DNA of 64,000 nt from Plantago ovata (Eukaryota > Streptophyta > Magnoliopsida > Lamiales > Plantaginaceae), in NCBI GenBank assembly GCA_028274465.1, contig CM051456.1:45010870-45074869 (forward strand), written 5' to 3'. The notes below the pieces were generated by a model that was not told where the DNA came from, did no database searches, and saw only the letters and a program-made list of their open reading frames with translations. The translations under genes and the position numbers were made by a program. Positions 42,160 to 54,208 of the stretch are shown here, piece by piece (positions within the stretch are counted from its first letter, which is position 1; every line of letters starts with the position of its first letter).

Positions 42160-45100
42160 ATGGCTCCCAAGAGACAAACCTCCAAGAACACCAAGTCCTC
42201 AAAGGTAGACAGTGCTGGAAAAAGCACTGCTCCTACTCCAGCATCAACTCCGGTGAAAAACACGGTAAAAATTGTGTTGAGAAATGATCGAATCACAGAA
42301 AGACCCATGCCTCCTGTATATCTCCACGCTGAAAAGTGTGAGCCGATGATGCAATGGGGTGGATTTCCCAAAGAGAAGTATATCAGATAAACTGGACGAA
42401 GAAAACATTGAGGCGTTGAATTACATAAATCAACAAGGCCTATTTTCTTCATCACTGCTCACCCCAAGAAAATGGTGAGTATGTCAGGCACAATGGAATT
42501 CTACAATAATGCAGAATCTAGACCCTTACTGATGGACAAGGAATCACTGCAAAAGTGATTTCTACAACAATTTAGGGAAAGCAAACCATCCTGAAATGGA
42601 TTGATTTAGCAAACATCCTTCAGATTACAACTACTGGAACTGAAGATGACATCACTGCCACTAATGAAGAAATTGAAGCTTTCTACAGTGACGTCAGAAA
42701 CGAAAGGATGAAGAAAGGAGAGATTGCTCCTGTGACTTGGAATAAGCACACAAAGAGGAAGCATCTCTGCCGTTCACTTGGTCTAGTAGCATTACTACTA
42801 ATCAAAGTTCTAGACTCCCAAGTTGCAGGAATAGACCAAGTAGGCCTGAGAAGATGGCCATTGCTGATGGATATCTATGAAAGCAAAACAGACATCAACT
42901 GGGCAAAGTACATTTTCAACAGACTTGTTGATTGTGTTACAAAGTTCAAGCTCAAGGTTGAAGACAACACTGTCTCACTTTTGTTCCCAGTGATGTATGG
43001 ACTAAAAATATGGTACATCCTTCAACATTACCAGATTCAACTGAGAAACCCATTGCCGATTAAGAAATCAATATGCAATGTGGGAAGAGCTTTCTACAAG
43101 CTGAATGGACCCATGGTTGCTGATAAACAGTCAAGGAAAGCAACAGCTGCAAATATTACTGAGACTGCTGCTGACAAACAGTCTAGGAAAGCAACAGCTG
43201 CAAATGTTGCTAAGACTAACAAACAGTCTAGGAATGCAACAGCTGCAAATGTTGCTGAGACTGCTACTGATACTACTGCGGTTGCTGACACACCCAGCAA
43301 AAGATCTAAGAAAAAAAGAGAAAAGCTGATGATGATACTCAGACTGCAGCTTCATCAGTTGATCATGTTCCTAAGAAGGCAAGCACAAAGACCACCTTCC
43401 CAAGGAAGAAAACAACGGCAAGAAAATCCCTGTCGGTCGTCCATATTATTCAGGACGATGATACACCAGTGGTTACTGAAAAGAAAACCACTGTAGTAGA
43501 TGTTGATGTAGTGCTTGTAGAAGCCTCCGCAAATCCAATTCACTTGGATCCATCTACTGAAGCAAGACCACAAGGCAGTGGAAATAAAAATCGTGCCTTA
43601 GAAAGAATAGAAGATGTCTACACTGTAGATAATTTTGATGATACAACTCTGGAAACATCAAGTGTCATTGCTGCAGACCTCAGAAAGGCTGCACTTGTTG
43701 AGAATGTTGCCAGCAAAGCAACAGAAGTACAAGAGACAGTTACTGAAACAACAACTAGTCAAGACCAACAAGTTGTTGAAGCTGCAACTGCTGAAGAACC
43801 AGTTGCTAAAACTACAACAGTTCAAGTCCAAGAGTTTTCTGAAACTAAACAAGAAACATCATTCGACGACACCTCTCATGATGCTGAGAATGTTAGATCA
43901 AGTTCACCAATAACATCTATTGACAAAGTCCAACTGGTGCTGACTGACCTAAGCCAGCAAATGGATATGGAGATTGATGATAACTCCAACAAGTTAGTGG
44001 ACCTATTCATGACTAGTAGTGAACTTAGAGGTCTTGATGTTTCTGCTCAACTTGTCAATTCAGAGACAAGGGAGATTGATGAAGCAGCACAGCTTTCTCA
44101 AATAGAGCAAGAGAAGAAGTATGCTGAAGAACAAGTCCCAGATATTGAAGAAGCTTTCAATGCTGAAAGGACTGAGTAACCACCTGCCATTCTTCAGCAG
44201 GTAGTTAACTCAGATATAAGCAAAACTTCTGTATCTGAAACTTTATCTTTAGCTAACACAATTATTTCTTTACAGATAAGATACACGTCAGAAGATTGCT
44301 GAAACTTCTACACCAAAATCTACAACTCCTATTCAGAAGGTAGACGACAATTTTGGTAATTTTACTATGTTTAAAAACTTAGTACTTGTATCTAACAAGG
44401 TGTTATTTCAGGATGAACAATTCAAGGATGCTGCTACAGCTCCTGAAGCAATGGAAATAGTTCCCGCACAACTTAGTGTGCAACATGAGCTTGCTGAGAA
44501 TCAACAGGTAATTCATGTTACAGTTTTAGACTCTAAAATTATTTTCCAAAACCTTCCTGAAAATAACTTTACTCTTATTCTGGCTTAAAAGGAGAATAAT
44601 GAAGCGGTTCTCATCACAGAAGTCCATGAAGTTAGTTCTAAAGAACTGTAATCCAACTTCAAAAGAAACACTTTGACCAGAGTTGCTAAGTCTGTCAGCA
44701 ACTGGCAAAGGTACAAAAGGATGGACTTCTCAGACCTTCACATCCATCTCTCAAATGAAAATAAGAGAAATTCTCTCTTCAAACTCGAGACATTTGTACA
44801 CTCTATCCTCCCTGAAGTGTTGTCATATTCTCAGCAAATGAGTGCCAATGTGATTGTCACAATCAGAGAGAATATGAAAGCTAAGTTCAAGAGTGCCTCT
44901 CTAGCTGAACAAGTTGTGATGCTCAAGGGTTCCTTTGTACACGTGGTGGCTGATCCCACAAAATCAATGAGGAAGAAGAGATTACAAGCGTTGCCAAATA
45001 CAAACATCTTGAGTTGGTAATACTAACAAATGATGATGAAGAAGAAGAGGATGAAAATATTTTTAAAGACACAAGTGATGATGAATCCAAGGATTCTAAG

Positions 45101-46668
45101 GACAGCAAGGACGATGATGATGACAATCAAGGTCCAATTTCGGATGCTGGCGCAGAAAAGTTGTCAGTTGCTGATCGAGTAGATCAAGCAGATGCTGAAA
45201 ATCAACAAGCTGAACAACCTCCCACTCAGCAATAGGAATCTTCTCCAACTCCTGCTGAGAATAATACTCCAGCAACTGAACAAGTTGCCGAGACTGAAGA
45301 AGAATACGCCAGAAAGCGGGCTGAAATGCCTAAAGGAAAAGCTAAGCTTTCTGATGCCGAGTTAGCATTACTCGAAGCTAAGGTCACTGATTTAAACCTT
45401 GGAGAAATGAAGAAGTTGATGAACAACAAGGAAGATTCCTCCATTCCACTTACTACTGGTGAAACTCCAGTTGTTGAGTCAAAAGAGTTTCCTTCAGAAA
45501 CCACTCAGCCAAAAGTGACTGAGGCTAAAGATTTAGGTGTCAAGGTTGCTGGCCTTGATGAACCTGATGAGGAAGAAGATCTGTCTGATTTCTTAGCAAA
45601 TGAAGAAGAAAAGACCAAGAAAGCTGAACCAAAGATGGTAGAAATTCCTCCAGCATCTCTCTTTAATGATGAAGGAGATATGGAGAGAAGTCGCTTGTTG
45701 AGAAACGACGATCAAATTGCCACAAAAATCAAAGCCCACTCACTTACTCCCTCATTAGTGTCGTTTCCAAATATTGAGGAGTTTACTCCGAGAATTAAAG
45801 CACTAATGGTTGTTCACAAAGCATGCCAAGAAGAGGATGATGCACTGCTTGCTGAGAGTCCACTTGACATTGGAAAGATACAAATTACTGTGCTGAGACG
45901 CACTACTACACTTACCATAGCTCAGAATCACATAAGTCTACATCACAAAAATTGTGAATTTCAGTCAAGCACTCAAGCTCGCCAAAAGCGCAATAACGAA
46001 GGCTCAAGCTATACTGGAAGATAAAGTAAACAACGAGCAAAGACATGAGGAGAACTTGGATTTTATTAAAGAAGAATTGTCTAAGCTGACTTCTGATCAG
46101 CAAGACATGATTCTTCAATACAATAGCCTCCATACTCTTGCTGAAAACTGCAATGAGTTTTTCTCTATTCACATCAAGACAATGATGCAATCCATGTCTA
46201 AGGGGGAAGATTCTAGAAAAAGAAAGTCTTCAAGAGACAAATCAGCTACTCCCTTTGAAGCTCCACTAAAGTTGCCTGGACCGCCTCCCAGAGGACCTCT
46301 TGCTGAAACAGAGAAAAGTTCTAAAAGAAGAGCTGAAACAGATTCTTAGAGAAGTTCAGCAAATCCTAAAAGGAGAAAACTTCTGCTGATACTCAAGAAT
46401 TCTTTCATACTGAAAGTCATCAAGGCATTAATGAAGATGATGACAATGATGATGACCAAACCATAGCTCAAGCTATAAGGGCCAAGCCTCTTTCTGCTTT
46501 GACTCCATCTGGCCAGTCCAAACATTTCTCTTCTGACTCCAGATCTTCAGCAAAGGATCAAGGAAATGCTAAGTCAAAAAGAAGAAAGTAAAGACAAGAA
46601 GAAAGAAGGCTAGCTAACATTGCCATCGGCACTGACATTGATTATACAAAGACCAGCAATGAGGAAAC
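42160..46668 (+). pseudogene. Large extra ORF, copy 2, upstream piece (fossil)
   Basis: The start MAPKRQTSKNTKSSK is Lys/Ser/Thr/Pro-rich. Next come a stretch around KIVLRNDRITERPMPP, then a region alike in both copies (TDINWAKYIFNRLVDCVTKF), the 14-17-residue repeats, long Glu/Gln/Ala-rich coiled-coil-like segments, and acidic runs of Asp/Glu (about 45020-45130). I do not recognise a domain. The position matches the env-like gene of Sireviruses, but the size and composition do not look like a membrane glycoprotein. There are many breaks, and the ORF is interrupted at 46669 by a gypsy element. Confidence 0.6.
43120..43290 (+). repeat. In-frame tandem repeat in the extra ORF, copy 2
   Basis: About three units encode KQSRKATAANVAET variants. 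This is the counterpart of 3895-4120, which has about four. Confidence 0.8.
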
Positions 46669-47968
46669 TGATGAACGAGATTGTCAGACTCGAACAATCA
46701 AATAAATTTATTTGAAAGCCAAAGGGCAACTCACAACTACACAAAACACTTAGTTCAGAGGTAAGATGAGCTCGAGTGTCGATCTCGAGGGACTAAACTA
46801 GCTTTAACTAAATAACTATATATAATTTCAGAAAACAAATTTATATTAACTCGACTTAACAATATATGGAGAAAGCTGGTGATAGTATGCTCGTTCTAAG
46901 CATCAAGTTCTAATTATGCATGAAAGTGCAACTCGTACTGCCTTAAAAGTAATTCGATTTACAAACACCAAAGACAGATTTGTAGACGTGTATTTTGGAA
47001 GCTTCCTATCTATAATAATACTTGGATAAGGTTGTCAAACTTAGTTCAAGCATTACTTGCAAATTATATATAATTGAATCGATGATCTTGAATTGTCCTA
47101 GTGTTTCTAACACCTTTCTACGAATATATATGGCTTAGTCGGATCAAAGAATCGAATTAAGATAATTAAACAAGTAAAAGACTAAGAAACTCAATCATGC
47201 ATAATACGAACCCTAGCTACGAATTCACATACTATCACCAACTAGATGCTTAGCTACTCATATCAATAACACAATCAACAATCATAATTGCAGCAATAAG
47301 GAAAGAAAACATGTTTAATTGAAAGATAAATAGCAGAATTGTGAGATACAAGGTTACCACCAAAGGTTGTCAATCTCCGGTGAATGGCTAAAACTCACAA
47401 AGATCTTGCAAGGTGAGATAAAACGGTGTCCAAATATCTCCTCTAGCTCCAAAGTCGCTAAGTTACAATGATTCTAAGAGAAAATATCCCTAGAACAAGC
47501 TCTAGGGTTTATGTCTGGAAAAATATGATGAAAGATATGAAAATTCACAGATTTTGGGATATATATATATAGAGCTGTCGGAAGCTCCGCGGCGCACCGC
47601 CCCGTACGCGGTGGTGCGCCCGCCACGCGGCGGTGCGCCCTGCACGGGCAGCACGCGGCCCGTGCGGAATTCCTCCTTTGGATCCTCGAATTCGGCCCCT
47701 TGCACGGTTTTGAGCTCCTAAACTTGATCTCTTGGCCTTGAAACTCGTCTCGGTACTCCTTGACACACCACGGGTGATCTCGTTGCACCAAAACATCATT
47801 GTTTCGCCATGATTACATCCACAAACGTGATTTCCACCTAAATCCTGAAAAGAACAAAAGAAATGGAAACGTGACACTATTCTAACCAAATGCACTAAAA
47901 TGCATGCAAGAGGATAGCTAAATTGGTGAAAAAAGACTCGAATGATAGTGTAAAAAACACTTTCATCA
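46669..47968 (-). repeat. Gypsy 3' LTR, type A
   Basis: It is 1300 bp, from TGATGAACGAG to CACTTTCATCA. The GC block is at 47585-47668 and the TATA run at 47560-47571. Confidence 0.93.
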
Positions 47969-47985
47969 AACTCCCCAATCCGAAC
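47969..47985 (-). promoter_or_regulatory. Polypurine tract
   Basis: The sense sequence GGTTCGGATTGGGGAGTT lies directly before the 3' LTR. Confidence 0.8.
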
Positions 47986-48754
47986 CTTTGCTTGTCCTCA
48001 AACAACTAGCTAGACTCTATGCAACCTACATGCAACACAAAGAGGAGTCTCATACCAAACAAGAAGAAATAATCAATTGTATCTACCAAATACTTATGAA
48101 CAAAGACCATACAAATCATAACATGGAACTAGCTTGAAGAATGTCTCGATTGAACCTATACATATTCACATATGCAGTTTGTTAAACAAGAGAGTCTCTC
48201 GTAACATTCTCTACCTGGACCTGGTCAGTGACGACACAATGAAACATGTTAGAAATACAAATGGTTTCCCCGTGTCTATGAAACCGAGGGCTTACTAATG
48301 TTCACCAAGTGAGACTTTCCCTCAAGAGAGGTCGAACCAATACTGGCTCTCATTAAACGAAGGAGGGTTCCCTAAAAGACAACACTCCCCTATTCTACCC
48401 GACTCTTAAAGAAAAACTCTTCACCACTTCCTAAATGGCAGGACGAGGGTGGTCTAGAATAAGCCTTGGACTAGGCGACACGAGAACACAAGGAAGAATT
48501 TACAACTCGATTACGAACTATTACAAAAGCTGGAAAATAATGCAACACTTTGCTAAAACTGCTTTTGGCTCTCTTGGACCCTTCTTTTGCGTTTTTGGGT
48601 CTTATTCTTTTTTTCCTTTCTGTTTTTCTTTTTCCAGATTCTGGAATTTTTCTCCTTTTTCTTTTTCATTTTTTTTTTTTTTGTATATAGCCAGCAGTAG
48701 CACAATGAAAGTATAATGAAATTAAATAACAATGACACTACGATGACCTCCCCA

Positions 48755-48776
48755 AACCTATTCGAAATAATAGGTT
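48755..48776 (-). promoter_or_regulatory. Conserved hairpin 2
   Basis: AACCTATTC-GAAA-TAATAGGTT has one mismatch in the stem. The sense flank is TGGGGAGG. Confidence 0.7.
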
Positions 48777-48870
48777 GGAGCACAAACTCAAAAGAAAAAA
48801 AAATAAAAATAAACTCAACATGACTCAACAAGACGAAAGACAAGTCATAATGATTGTAACCCCCTCCCCA

Positions 48871-48892
48871 AACCTATTCGTTAGAATAGGTT
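48871..48892 (-). promoter_or_regulatory. Conserved hairpin 1
   Basis: AACCTATTC-GTTA-GAATAGGTT is a perfect stem. The sense flank is TGGGGAGGGGG. Confidence 0.8.
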
Positions 48893-49564
48893 TCGAACAA
48901 AGGATCACATACCTCACTCTACATCCTTCCTAGGCATTTAGCAATCTCAATAAGCAAGGGGAAGACTTGTTGCCTCTTACGTACATAATTACACGAGAAT
49001 ACAACCAAAGACTCAAAGATGCAACATTTTATAAGGCCTTCGCGAACCGCAGTAGAGAAAACACCACATAGTGATGTCGAGACTACCAAGTTTAACTAGT
49101 GCACATACAAATATGACAAGCCAAGCGAGACAAACCTCAAACTATTCCATAGAGATGCAATGCATGGGCAACGGTCATAAACACTTAGTCTATACAATAA
49201 AAATTTCAAAAAATTTGGGAAGAAACTCTACACAAAAATCATGCAAAACTATACTAAGGATGAATGCAAACTAAATCCTATGAAAGCAATAAACGAGCAA
49301 AAAAAGGTTTTCACGAGTCATCATAAGAAAACTAAGTTATAGAAATACGAAGCGATAACCCCCCCCAAACCTGAACTTCGTCATTCGTCTCGAACGTCGA
49401 AAGTGGACATGAGGTAAGAGCTAGTCGTATACTTGTAACCTGTATTACTCAAGCAAACTCGTGAGAAACCAAAACGGGTGATAAAAGGGGTAAAAGGGGT
49501 TGATCCGGTTGCAATCGGAGGTGATTTGCGGTGCCCGGGGTCAAAGACGGGCACCCGGGTCACT

Positions 49565-49830
49565 GGCGCCCTCAGGCGTACCGCCCCGTGTGGGGCGGTC
49601 CGCTTGGGGCGCCCAGGCTTCTGCTACTCCCGGACGCACCGCCCCGGGTGTGGGGCGGTCCGCCTGGGAGTGGCAGAACGCCCGGGCATTCTGCCCTTCC
49701 CGGGTGCACCGCCCCACACCCGGGGCGGTCCGTCAGGAAGTGGCAGAAACCGCCTAGGTGTTCTGCTGCTCCCAGGCACACAGCCCCGTGTGGGGCGGTC
49801 CGCCCGGGAGCTACAGACTCCTGGGTCCTC
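49565..49830 (-). repeat. GC-rich palindromic tandem array (about 70-bp unit, 4 copies)
   Basis: Each unit has CCGCCCC, a short spacer, GGGGCGGTCCG, then a second inverted pair (such as GCAGAA ... TTCTGC) and a CTCC end. The second, third and fourth units keep the pairing while changing sequence. The array lies between the gag-pro stop and the 3' noncoding blocks. Confidence 0.85.
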
Positions 49831-49970
49831 CTTTTTTTACGTCCGAATACGAAAAATATCAACCTTTTACCTATTTTATCACCTAAAACACACTTTAACA
49901 CAAAGGAAAACTACTAAAGACTCACAAAACAGATGTTCGATGTATGTGTGCAATGAAAGAAAACAATAAA

Positions 49971-50003
49971 ACTTCGGGTTGCCTTCCGGAAAGCGCCATT
50001 GTT
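49971..50003 (-). promoter_or_regulatory. Conserved hairpin motif after gag-pro
   Basis: On the sense strand it reads TGGCGCTTTCCGG ... GGCAACCCGAAG, about 35 nt after the gag-pro stop. It corresponds to 23169-23186 and 63199-63216. Confidence 0.7.
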
Positions 50004-50036
50004 TAAAAAGTCTCTGACTCGACTTCTTCTCGCTCT

Positions 50037-51842
50037 TTAGTTCTTGTCCTTACGGGTACTAGGCTTCCCCTTCATCGATCTCTTCCTCATACCTAGTACC
50101 TGAGAATGAGAAATAACATACGCAGCAGGACCAAAAAAGTTAATAGCCTAAGAAACATTAAAGCGAGGACTAGGATCAAATATGGCTTGCAACACATGTT
50201 GCTTTCCATCCACCTCAATGGTGTAAGTTCTCCTGTAGATGTCGATTACGGAGCGTAATTTGGTTAAGAATGTTCGCCCCAAGAGAACAACATCACTAAT
50301 CCCAGGTGTAGACGCCGGCATCACAACGAAATTGGTTTAAACATAAGCTTCACCAATCTTGACCAAGCCCTCCGGTCGTACAAAAGATCCATCCGCTAGT
50401 TGCACAATGGCTTTGTGCTTCGCAAGCTCTCCTAGGCCACTCTTCTCAAACACATTCATGGGGAGCATATTAGAGTAAGATCCCGTATCAAGTGTAGCAC
50501 GGACATCATCGAGGCTACCAATCCCAACCTTAACATCAAGGCTATCAGGAATTGGTTCAGGATCGTTAGGTTCTTCATCACTTACCTCGAACCCCAGTCC
50601 TTTGTCTTCCTCCTTGGCCAATGGAGGCTCGTCTTGTGCACCACACTTGCACGCATCAACTTGCTTAATGCTGATTTCCACCGGAAGATCTCCCACCAAG
50701 GTGATCGACATGGACCTCTCAGTGTTACTAGGGAACTTCCCCTGCTCCCTACTAGCTCCACGGTCTATCAACTCTTGCATCTTCTGGTGTGCAAGCTTAG
50801 TACTAGCTTCCAGCTGATCTAGACGAGCACTTGTCTTCTCCGAATCCTCCTCGAATCTCTTCATAAATCCTTGGGTGAAATCGACCAATTTCTGTAATTT
50901 ATCAAAGAGAGTAGCAGACTTGGACTGAGATGCTTCAGCAGGATTTCCACAATGGTCGTTTTCGTAGTTGCGATTACTAAGGTCTACCCAGTAAACACTA
51001 TCATTGGCCAAATCAGACCTACACATATGAGCCCCATGCCCATAGTTCTTGCACACCCTGCAAACTTCATTGGAAAGAGGCTGCCCCATCGAGCTATTAA
51101 GAGCCTGCCTCATCTCATGGGCGATCCTATCCCCACTCACACCGTTCAATTGCACCTCTGGTTTTGCTGGAGCTTCAGTTCCACGCCTCTTGAACATGGC
51201 CCTTGGATCCTTGAACTGAGATCCCTTAGCAACCCTTTCAAAACACGCCCACACATCCTCGGTGGTCTCCTCCTAGATATTTCCACGGCACTGGAAATCC
51301 ACCACCTGTTGGCTCTCATAAGTAAGCCCATTATAGAAGTGCTGGACGAGATCAGAAAGCTCCATCCCATGGTGAGGGCACTTATTCATGAGGTCCTTGA
51401 ACCTCTCGAGAGCAGTGTAGATGGTCTCATCATGGTCTTGCTTGAAACCACTGATTTGCGCCTTCAGCACGGTAGTCAAAGTATGGGAAAAATATTTCTC
51501 CATAAAAGTAGAAAACACCTTGGCCCAGGTGTCTAGTGATCCGGCTTCCAGAGAGCCTAACCATACCTTGGCTTTATCACAAAGCCCCATAGCAAAAACT
51601 TTCATCCTCAGCTCATCATCCGTTATCCCTGCTCCGGGCCTTGGAAGATTTTTGATGAAATCCTCAATATCATTCAAGTATCCCATAACATCCTCCCTAA
51701 CCAACCCATAGAACCTCGGGAGTTGCTGGAATATGTAATTTTTTATCTCCAAATCACGAGTTGCAGCAGAAAGAACAATAGTCGGACCACTCATCCGTTC
51801 TTGGTTGGGTGGAACCCATGATTTCAAAAGTGGGCGAGTCAT
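50037..51842 (-). pseudogene. Gypsy gag-protease, first type (fossil)
   Basis: The ATG at 51842 gives MTRPLLKSWVPPNQERM. The gag core (QQLPRFYGLVREDVMGYL, LMNKCPHHGMELSDLVQHFYNG) is followed by the CCHC knuckle CRVCKNYGHGAHMC (about 51020-51065). A coiled coil (SARLDQLEASTKLAHQKM) precedes the protease motif TLDTGSYSNMLP (about 50490). The N-terminus is shorter than in the copies at 20998 and 60997. About three breaks are visible. The product would be a Gag-Pro precursor for particle assembly. Confidence 0.88.
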
Positions 51843-52010
51843 CACAAAACCTGAATTTCTGCGACAGGAGTAACTCACAACCAAAAATCAGTCCTGTTAG
51901 AAATCGCCAAAATCTGGAATTCAACTACTAATCGAGACAAGCTAACTAAACTTATCTTGGAAATTGAATGCTGAAAATATAAACAAGCTAAAGAGTAAAA
52001 AGGAGTTATA

Positions 52011-52029
52011 GTCCCCGACAACGGCGCCA
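52011..52029 (-). promoter_or_regulatory. Primer-binding site
   Basis: The sense sequence TGGCGCCGTTGTCGGGGAC lies 3 nt from the 5' LTR, one base off the usual site. Confidence 0.85.
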
Positions 52030-52032
52030 ATT

Positions 52033-53313
52033 TGATGAACGAGATTGTCAGACTCGAACAATCAAATAATTTTTTTTGAAAGCCAAAGGGCAACTCACAA
52101 CTACACAAAACACGTAGTGCAGAGGTAAGATGACCTCGAGTGTCGATCTCTAGGGAGTAAACTAGCTTTAACTAAATAACTATATATAATTTAAGAAAAC
52201 AAATTTATATTAACTCGACTTAACAATATATGGAGAAGCTGGTGATAGTATGCTCGTTCTAAGCATCAAGTTCTAATTATGCATGAAAGTGCAACTCGTA
52301 CTGCCTTAAAAGTAATTCGATTTACAAACACCAAAGACATATTTGTAGACGTGTATTTTGAAAGCTTCCGATCTATACTAATACTTGGCTAAGGTTGTCA
52401 AACGTAGTTCAAGCAGTACTTGCAAATTATATATAATTGAATCGATGATCTTGAATTGTCCAAGTGTTTCTAACACATTTCTACGAAGATATATGGCTTA
52501 GTCGGATCAAAGAATCGAATTAAGATAATTAAACAAGTAAAAGACTCAAAAACTCAATCATATGCATAATACGAACCCTAGCTACGAATTCACATACTAT
52601 CACCAACTAGATGCTTAGCTACTCATATCAATAACACAATCAACAATCATAACTGAAGCAATAATGAAAGAAAACATGTTTAATTGAAAGATAAATAGCA
52701 GATTTGTGAGATACAAGGTTACCGCCAAAGGTTGTCAATCTCTGGTGAATGGCTAAAACTCACAAAGATCTAGCAAGGTGAGATAAAACGGTGTCCAAAT
52801 CTCTCCTCTAGCTCCAAATTCCCTAAGTTACAAAGATTCTAAGAGAAAATATCCCCAGAACAAGCTCTACGGTTTATGTCTGGAAAAATATGATGAAAGA
52901 TATGAAAATTCGTAGATTTTAGGATATATATATAGAGCTGTCGGGAGCTCCGCGGCGCACCGCCCCGTACGCGGCAGTGCACCCCGCACGGGCAGAACGC
53001 GGCCCGTGCGGAATTCTTCCTTTGGATCCTCAAATTCGGCCCCTTGCACGGTCTTGAGCTTCGAAACTTGATCTCTTGGTCTTGAAACTCGTCTCGGTAC
53101 TCCTTGACACACCACGGGTGATCTCGTTGCACCAAAACATCATTGTTTCGCCATGAACTACATCCAAAAATGCGATTTCCACCTAAAGCCTGAAAAGAAC
53201 AAAAGAAATGGAAACGTGATACTATTCTAACAAAATGCACTGAAATGCATGCAAGAGGATAGCTAAATTGGTGAAAAAAGTCTCGTATGTTAGTGTAAAA
53301 AACACTGTCATCA
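52033..53313 (-). repeat. Gypsy 5' LTR, type A
   Basis: It is 1281 bp. The perfect 10-bp-stem hairpin CCGCACGGGC / GCCCGTGCGG at 52984-53011 lies next to the TATA run at 52924-52935. Confidence 0.93.
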
Positions 53314-53318
53314 GAAAC

Positions 53319-53952
53319 CACTGAAAATGTGATCAGAAACCTCCATGGTTGTTGGATCATAAAGCTGGAAGACCTATTTGCCAATGACTTCTTTCAACTT
53401 GTTGTACTGAATCAAATGTACACTTGGATTGAATTAAAAGTCACAAAGAAAGAAAGGGATCCTCCTCCCTACCCAAGGAACATTTCTATAAAATGGTTGA
53501 ACATTGAAATTTTGGTAAGAAGAACTTCCATCCGCAAGAAGATAAAACAAGATCCTGATCTAATCAAGCCGATGGATGTTGCTTACTTCAATGATCCTAT
53601 GACCAAGAAGTCCAAAATGAAATATGGCTTGATTCCTTATGAGTATTTCAATCTCACTGCAGAGGATCAAGAAGAAGACCTGCTCTGGTTAAGGAAGATT
53701 CATGCCAACAAGGGAATTTCAAACACTCAGCTACTACATGCTAGCAATTGGGGCATGCACTTGTGGGTAATACACTACAAAGAGATGAATGGTGAAAACC
53801 ATAACTACACTGCCTGCAAGAATGCAAGAATTATTCAACTTGAAGTCCGTAAGCTACTTGAAGATTATGAGAAGGACTGTGTTGAATTCATTGCTCTTGC
53901 TGAAAAGAGTGTAAAAGAGATTTTTAGAGAATCATCTGCTGGAATAGAATAG
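53319..53952 (+). pseudogene. Large extra ORF, copy 2, C-terminal piece (fossil)
   Basis: It continues the Sirevirus extra ORF after the gypsy insertion. It starts around NLHGCWIIKLEDLFANDFF and ends at VKEIFRESSAGIE before a stop. It matches 7573-7996 in copy 1 and goes further, showing the natural C-terminus. No transmembrane segment is evident. The function is unknown. Confidence 0.65.
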
Positions 53953-54190
53953 TCCCTTGAAAAACTTTGGTTTGCTTGTTGATTGTTTTAGTTATCTACG
54001 AACTTTCTTGTAAACTTACTGAAAGATAACTATCAGCAATGAACTTTTTGACTCTTATTGGTTCTTGATTATGCAAATTATTTTATGCTTACTGTTTTAT
54101 TATTAAAGTATGTTTGCATTAATCAACTGATTTATTCAACATCAGGAACCTCTAAAAGCGTAACAATTAATTTAGCCATGGATTGCCAAC
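53953..54190 (+). other. Sirevirus 3' untranslated region
   Basis: This is AT-rich, without an ORF, between the stop of the extra ORF and the PPT. Confidence 0.7.
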
Positions 54191-54208
54191 ATCAAAAATG
54201 GAGAAATT
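54191..54208 (+). promoter_or_regulatory. Sirevirus polypurine tract
   Basis: ATCAAAAATGGAGAAAT lies directly before the LTR start TGTTCGG. It is like the AAATGGGGGAGA-type tracts of Sireviruses. Confidence 0.75.

Larger units (their letters stand above)
47986..49564 (-). other. Gypsy 3' noncoding region
   Basis: No gene is seen. It carries the T-rich tract (48600-48685) with the palindrome TTCCAGATTCTGGAA, the hairpin pair (48755-48776 and 48871-48892), and the conserved block near CTTCGCGAACCGCAGTA (49035-49056). Confidence 0.75.
46669..53313 (-). mobile_element. Type A gypsy, gag-protease only, full-ended
   Basis: This is a minus-strand element of 6645 bp with both LTRs and the 5-bp target duplication GAAAC (46664-46668 and 53314-53318), inside the Sirevirus extra ORF. 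Sense order is 5' LTR, PBS, gag-pro, a GC-rich tandem array, conserved 3' noncoding DNA, PPT, 3' LTR. There is no RT or integrase. Its LTRs are type A, but its Gag is the first type, shared with the type B elements. The LTRs differ by a few percent by eye. The coding part has about three breaks. Confidence 0.92.

Noticed and set aside
42160-46668. Naming the Sirevirus extra ORF as a true envelope gene
   Set aside because: Only the position supports this. No signal peptide, membrane segment or glycoprotein pattern is visible.
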